64,000 nt of DNA from Azorinus chamasolen (Eukaryota; Mollusca; Bivalvia; Cardiida; Solecurtidae), in the NCBI GenBank assembly GCA_963576725.1, contig OY755241.1, forward strand, positions 56,544,484 through 56,608,483, read 5' to 3'. The notes beneath the pieces are model-generated. The model was not told the DNA's origin and ran no database searches. It saw only the letters and a list, made by a program, of their open reading frames with translations. Position numbers and translations under genes: made by a program. Position 1 is the stretch's first letter. Every line of letters begins with the position of its first letter. This document shows positions 60,395-64,000 of this stretch, one piece after another.

Positions 60395-60712
60395 CCAAAA
60401 GAGCTTTCTGCATGACTTTTACCCTGCATTAACCAACCACCTGCATAAAAGATCTAAATTGTTCTTTATTAACTCTTTCGCTGCCAACTTTTGTTATCTG
60501 CAAAATGTGTCGTCTGCTACAATTTTCAGCCCTCATTTTTTCTCTTAATTTTTGTTTCATAAAATAGTAACAGTAACAGGTCTGTCTGGATCCTTACGAG
60601 ACCCCGAGTTATTTTGCGTCTCATCTGGATCCAAACTGTTTGCATAGGTAATGACAGATGGGACATCACAAGCGCGAAAGACTTAAACTTCCTGTTTAGA
60701 GGGGGGTTACTG
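60395..60712. mobile_element. P5 MITE right part, host of a T4 MITE
   Basis: gagctttctgcatgactttt, aaccacctgcataaaagatc, interrupted at TTAA 60469, then acttcctgtttagagggggg ttactg-TA. Confidence 0.75.
60473..60682 (-). mobile_element. T4 MITE nested in P5
   Basis: TTAA at 60469-60472 and 60683-60686; ctctttcgctgccaactttt / gcgcgaaagac. Stem aacaggtctgtctggatcc ... ggatccaaactgtttg. Confidence 0.85.
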
Positions 60713-60774
60713 TATTGCTTTGACAGAAACTCCTCTCACGGAAAATGGGTGTGTTCCAATTTTCAATTTGGAGG

Positions 60775-61166
60775 TGTTTACTGCTATCATATGGGAGTAA
60801 CGCACTCAAAAATATCTTGCATTTGGGGTTCTCTCTGTTTGTTTATGGAAGTACAGTCAAACCCCGCTAATGCGACCACCTAAAAGAGGTATAATTCTGG
60901 GTGCTAGATGCAGGTGTTCGCTTAATGCAGGACAAAAGTAATGCAGAGAGCTTTCTGCATTACCTTTACCCTGCATTAAGCAACCACCTGCTTCTAAAGA
61001 CAGCCATGTTTATTTATTAAGTGGTCGCATTAGAGGAGTTCTACTGTATATAGACCCGATTCTACAGATTCTAAAATGGTCAAAAATGCATCAGCCATTA
61101 TAAAAAACTAGGTAATTCATAGTTATGAAATCATTACATATTGCATACATATTCATGAGAAAATGG
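60775..61166 (+). mobile_element. T2 MITE, host of a P2 MITE
   Basis: Left stem arm end tctctctgtttgtttatgga ag, then P2, then gacccgattctacagattct ... catgagaaaatgg, TTAA 61167-61170. Left terminus not found. Confidence 0.6.
60854..61046. mobile_element. P2 MITE inside T2
   Basis: TA at 60852-60853 and 61047-61048; CAGTCAAACCCCGCTAATGC / cattagaggagttctactg. Centre of stem deleted (gcagagagctttctgc). Confidence 0.85.
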
Positions 61167-61254
61167 TTAAGAATAATTTATATGTATATTTGAAGATTTA
61201 AAACGAAATTCTTATACACCTGTACCAATTATAAATATGTTTAGGGTCAAAGTT

Positions 61255-61375
61255 TAAATCATTGAGTCAAATGTATGAGCAATGAGTAAAAAAAATAAAC
61301 AGTGAGTCAAATCTATAACCAGTGAGTTAACGCTATGATTTGTAAGTCAACGTCATGATCATGGGATTAAACAGA
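61255..61375. repeat. About 27-bp imperfect tandem repeat
   Basis: cagtgagtcaaatctataac, cagtgagttaacgctatgat and variants. Confidence 0.65.
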
Positions 61376-61673
61376 ATAAAAAAAAATCATCAACTTTGAC
61401 ACAATATGTCTGTTGGCCTGACAATATTGAAATATTGCGGGCTATATCTGCCAGACGATTAAGTAATAAATATCACACTGTTCATGTCACACTCATACAC
61501 AAGATTTCCCAAAAGCGCGCAGTCAAGTACTTGACCTTACACAACATTTCCCCCAAAGCGTGCAGCAAAGTAAATGGCCCCAGTGTTTGGTGTCTGTTAC
61601 AACTTTAGCCCTTCTAGACGAAATTAGCAATTCGGGTGTTTCAAACAATATTGAACCAGATAAGCTGTCGTGT
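61376..61673. other. No feature recognised
   Basis: A 70-codon plus-strand frame at 61396 has no recognised domain. Confidence 0.35.
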
Positions 61674-61677
61674 TTAA

Positions 61678-61918
61678 CCCTTTCCCTCATATAAACGTGT
61701 TTTCACGCATTTGCAAACAGAGCAGACCCAGATCAGACGGCTCCTAGAGGAGCCGTCTGATCAGGGTCTACTCTGTTTGCTAATAGAATTTGACAGATCT
61801 GTCTCTTTGTTTTTTAAAATGTCTACAATGTCCCACCTTCCATATTTCTTTATAACTATTTTGTTAATGAATATTCAGCAGGTATTGAAATTGTCCTAAA
61901 TACAGAACAGGGAAAGGG
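61678..61918 (+). mobile_element. T1 MITE, intact reference copy
   Basis: TTAA at 61674-61677 and 61919-61922; 241 bp. ccctttccctcatataaacg / agggaaaggg, stem 61713-61780 with ggctcctagaggagcc. Confidence 0.95.
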
Positions 61919-62019
61919 TTAAAACACGGTGTCTAGTCAGGAACTGTTCAGTTTATCATACAAGTCAGTTTCACAGAATAGATTCTGATGAGCAGCAATA
62001 ATCTACATTGTTTTAAAAG

Positions 62020-62300
62020 GCTAAATATCCGTTTTCATACAGCGGGACTCATTGGATTCCCATTTTATTATATTAGTAACATCGGGTGTCCGACAATGCA
62101 GGCTGAATGTCATACAGAAAGCTCCTTTTGGAGCTTTATGTGTCTTTCACCCTGAATTAAGCAGGAACATGTCAGTCTAAAAAGGTCTATATTGTTGTGT
62201 TGTTGTTTTTTAAAATTAAAATTCCTGTTTTCATAAAGTGGGACTCATTAGATTATCGCTTTATTAGACATTGGGTGTTTGAAAATGTAGGACAGTTATG
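62020..62300. mobile_element. P-class-like palindrome between direct repeats
   Basis: Stem gaatgtcatacagaaagctc ... gagctttatgtgtctttcac. About 80 bp on the left (ttcatacagcgggactcatt) recur on the right (ttcataaagtgggactcatt) in the same orientation. Confidence 0.5.
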
Positions 62301-62342
62301 GTAAATCAGCTAATTCATATATTACGTTACAATAAGAATTAA

Positions 62343-62585
62343 CCCTTTACTCAATAAATGCGCATTTCTACTTCTTTGCAAACATAGTAGACCGAGATCA
62401 GACAGCTCCTACAGGAGCCGTCTGATCAGGGTCTGTTCTGTTTGCTTATGATATAATATAGATGTAACTCTACACTTTCTGCCATGGCCAAACATCCCTG
62501 TGTACATTTGATATTATAGTAAATTAATCTAATTAATATTCATGACGTCAATATTTCTTACATGAATATTCATGAATGGAAAAGG
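62343..62585 (+). mobile_element. T2 MITE, intact
   Basis: TTAA at 62339-62342 and 62586-62589; ccctttactcaataaatgcg / catgaatggaaaagg. Stem 62378-62445. Confidence 0.9.
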
Positions 62586-62760
62586 TTAAATCGGATTTAG
62601 TATCAATATCGGTATTTCGGATAAGTGGGAGCTTAATGCTGGTTGAAAGTCAAGCTCCTTTTGGAGATAAGAAAAGAGATAAGGAAATGAGGATATCTCC
62701 TTTTGGAGATAAGAGAGATCCTAGAGGAGCCATCTGATTAGGATCTGCAATGTTTTTCAG
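62586..62760. mobile_element. P5 left-side fragment and T stem arm
   Basis: ttagtatcaatatcggtatt and gcttaatgctggttgaaagt as in P5. The 19-bp atctccttttggagataag occurs twice, then gatcctagaggagccatctg. Confidence 0.5.
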
Positions 62761-62968
62761 TCAAATTCCGCTAGCAAGTTGAAATATTGCATGCTGAGTG
62801 GTCTCTGTAGCTAGACACTGATAAGCTATTCGACTGTGAATTGGAAGGACTAACACATCTCAATGCAATTTTGTGTTCGTCCTCTTGGGAAAGATAACTA
62901 AAGAAAACAATAAATGAGAAAAATAGTAGGTTCTACAGTTTGATGTTATAGCTTAACCCCAGAGCTAA

Positions 62969-63210
62969 ATATTTCCCTGTTCTGTGTTTATTTCAAATTT
63001 CAATACCTACTGACTATTCCTGGACAAAATAGTTACAACGGAATATGGAAGATGGAGCATTGTAGCCATTCTAGAAAGTAAAGGAACAGCTCTATCAAAT
63101 TCCATTAGCAAACAGAGAAGACCCTGATCAGATGGCTCCTCTAGAGACCATCTGATCTGGGTCTACTCTGTTTGCAAATGCGTGAAAACACGTTTATATG
63201 AAGGAAAGGG
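62969..63210 (-). mobile_element. T1 MITE
   Basis: Left flank CTAA, atttccctgttctgtgttta / tgaaggaaaggg. Stem 63108-63175. Confidence 0.85.
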
Positions 63211-63321
63211 TAAAGGCGCGTACCAACAACTAAAGTTGCAATTTCTCCAAACATACCTTATTCGAGACGATTCTATAAATAGTTATTCTTGAAGTTGCAG
63301 TCGCATATCTTATCTGTTGAA

Positions 63322-63545
63322 CCCTTTCTCTCATATAAACGCCTTTTTACGCATGTGCAAACAGAGTAGACCCACACCAGACGCCCCCTATCGGAGCCGT
63401 CTGAGTAGTGTCTTCTCTGTTTGCTTATGAAATTATAATAGACCTGAATCAGCAGTTTCTATCAATACTGAATATATGCCATTATAAAGTTTCAGCTAAT
63501 AAATATTCATGATGCCATTTTCTCTTACACGAATGTTCAACAGGG
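63322..63545 (+). mobile_element. T1 MITE
   Basis: TTGA left flank (63318-63321); ccctttctctcatataaacg. Degraded stem, right end gttcaacagggag. Confidence 0.75.
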
Positions 63546-63606
63546 AGATTTGTATTCAGTTAGTTAATTTCGTTCGTATAAAAAATAAACCACACTCTGA
63601 CAGCCA

Positions 63607-63683
63607 CAGTCCAACCTCGCTGCTACGAACTTTTATTAGAAAAGAAGGATTGATAACGGTGCTATCTTGACTTTCATCCTACA
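63607..63683. mobile_element. TA-class MITE left end
   Basis: CAGTCCAACCTCGCTGCTAC then gactttcatcctaca, interrupted at TTAA 63684. The right end lies beyond the window or is lost. Confidence 0.5.
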
Positions 63684-63687
63684 TTAA

Positions 63688-63780
63688 CCATTTCCTTCAT
63701 ATAAACGCATTTTAATGCATTTTGCAAACAGAGTAGACCCAGTTTGCATAAACGTATAGAGAGTATGTGAGTGAAAGGGG
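63688..63780 (+). mobile_element. T1 MITE, internally deleted, nested
   Basis: TTAA at 63684-63687 and 63781-63784; catttccttcatataaacgc / gtgagtgaaagggg. Only one short stem arm is left. Confidence 0.7.
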
Positions 63781-63942
63781 TTAACATTAGGACACGTACT
63801 CAGCACTCTCCATTTATTTTTCAACCTGAACAATTGAATTTGGCCCACAGTTGATGACTTTAACATTTAGCCTGTTGAACAATTCATTCGTCAGTAAAAA
63901 AAACAATATCGTCTTTATGTTACGTGGATTTTTCTCCCTTAG

Positions 63943-64000
63943 CCTTTATACTGTTAATACGCTTTTCTATGCCTTTGCAAACAAAGTAGACCCTGATCAG
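63943..64000 (+). mobile_element. T2 MITE cut by the window end
   Basis: cctttatactgttaatacgc ... tttgcaaacaaagtagaccc tgatcag; flank TTAG at 63939. Confidence 0.7.

Noticed and set aside
272..63210. CRISPR array or bacterial terminators suggested by many palindromic repeats
   Set aside because: Repeats are 180-320-bp elements with TTAA or TA duplications scattered in eukaryotic DNA. There are no regular spacers and no cas genes.
1..64000. An autonomous piggyBac or pogo transposase
   Set aside because: No frame shows a DDD or DDE transposase pattern; the elements here are non-autonomous.

Overview
This window is AT-rich animal DNA, most likely from a marine bivalve or another lophotrochozoan. 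The evidence is an intron-like splice donor after a signal-peptide exon, two decayed LINEs plus a third LINE tail, SINE pieces whose 3' end resembles MetaSINE-type molluscan SINEs, many minisatellites, and no compact gene. The species call is an inference. Almost every open frame in the window is a translation of repeats. The only candidate host coding sequence I can argue for is a short first exon at 7262-7339 (minus strand), with a weak partner exon at 5831-5881. The 10.2 kb region holds a weak bromodomain-like relic.

The window is dominated by short non-autonomous DNA transposons (MITEs, about 180-320 bp), roughly 110 intact or broken copies, most with a long central palindrome. They form two classes. 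(1) TTAA class: ends CCCTTT or CTCTTT flanked by TTAA, as in piggyBac-like elements. I label its families T1 (ends ccctttccctcatataaacg / gggaaaggg), T2 (ccctttactccataaatacg / ggagtaaaggg), T3 (cccattccctcatattgac, stem around aaaccattgtgataaatag), T4 (ctctttcgctgcca, stem caaacagtttggatcc), T5 (ccctttcaccgccgatg, stem cagtcccagatcagacgccg), T6 (cccttcgcttgctattcac, stem gtaaatagtgaagaccc), T7 (stem caaacagtgcagaccc), T8 and T9 (stems like T4 with other flanks) and T10 (ctctttgcatgct). (2) TA class: ends CAGT(A/T)(A/G)AACC flanked by TA, as in pogo/Tigger elements. Its families are P1 (cagtaaaacctctctataac), P2 (cagtagaacccctctaatgc), P3 (cagttgaacttcgatatctc), P4 (cagtaaaatctcgattattc), P5 (cagtacaccctttctaaacc), P6 (ends near cttaagacaggttctact) and P7 (97-bp palindrome ending atttctccacc). 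No transposase gene is visible. For T1-T6, plus strand means that the end quoted here is on the left; the palindromic P families are left unstranded.

Layout: 1-7 kb MITEs, a 30-bp array, a duplicated P1/satellite block, a LINE tail and a SINE; 7.2-8.4 kb the candidate first exon and a second satellite block; 9-17.3 kb MITEs and large 47-bp and 32-bp minisatellites; 17.5-24 kb chained TTAA MITEs; 24.5-29.4 kb sparser sequence with tandem duplications; 29.4-32.6 kb MITEs; 32.7-33.9 kb a CR1/L2-like LINE; 34-42 kb heavily nested MITEs, an array of MITE ends and a 120-bp satellite; 43.4-45 kb an RNase H-bearing LINE; 45-64 kb MITEs, GA microsatellites and another minisatellite.

The most informative structures are insertions of one MITE in another, where an uninterrupted copy elsewhere in the window shows the empty site and so reveals the target duplication. 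A puzzling feature is that the TTAA and TA classes share the same palindrome centre, GCTCCTATAGGAGC, despite unrelated ends. All coordinates come from reading by eye; element ends are usually good to a few bases, and degenerate copies to about 10-20.
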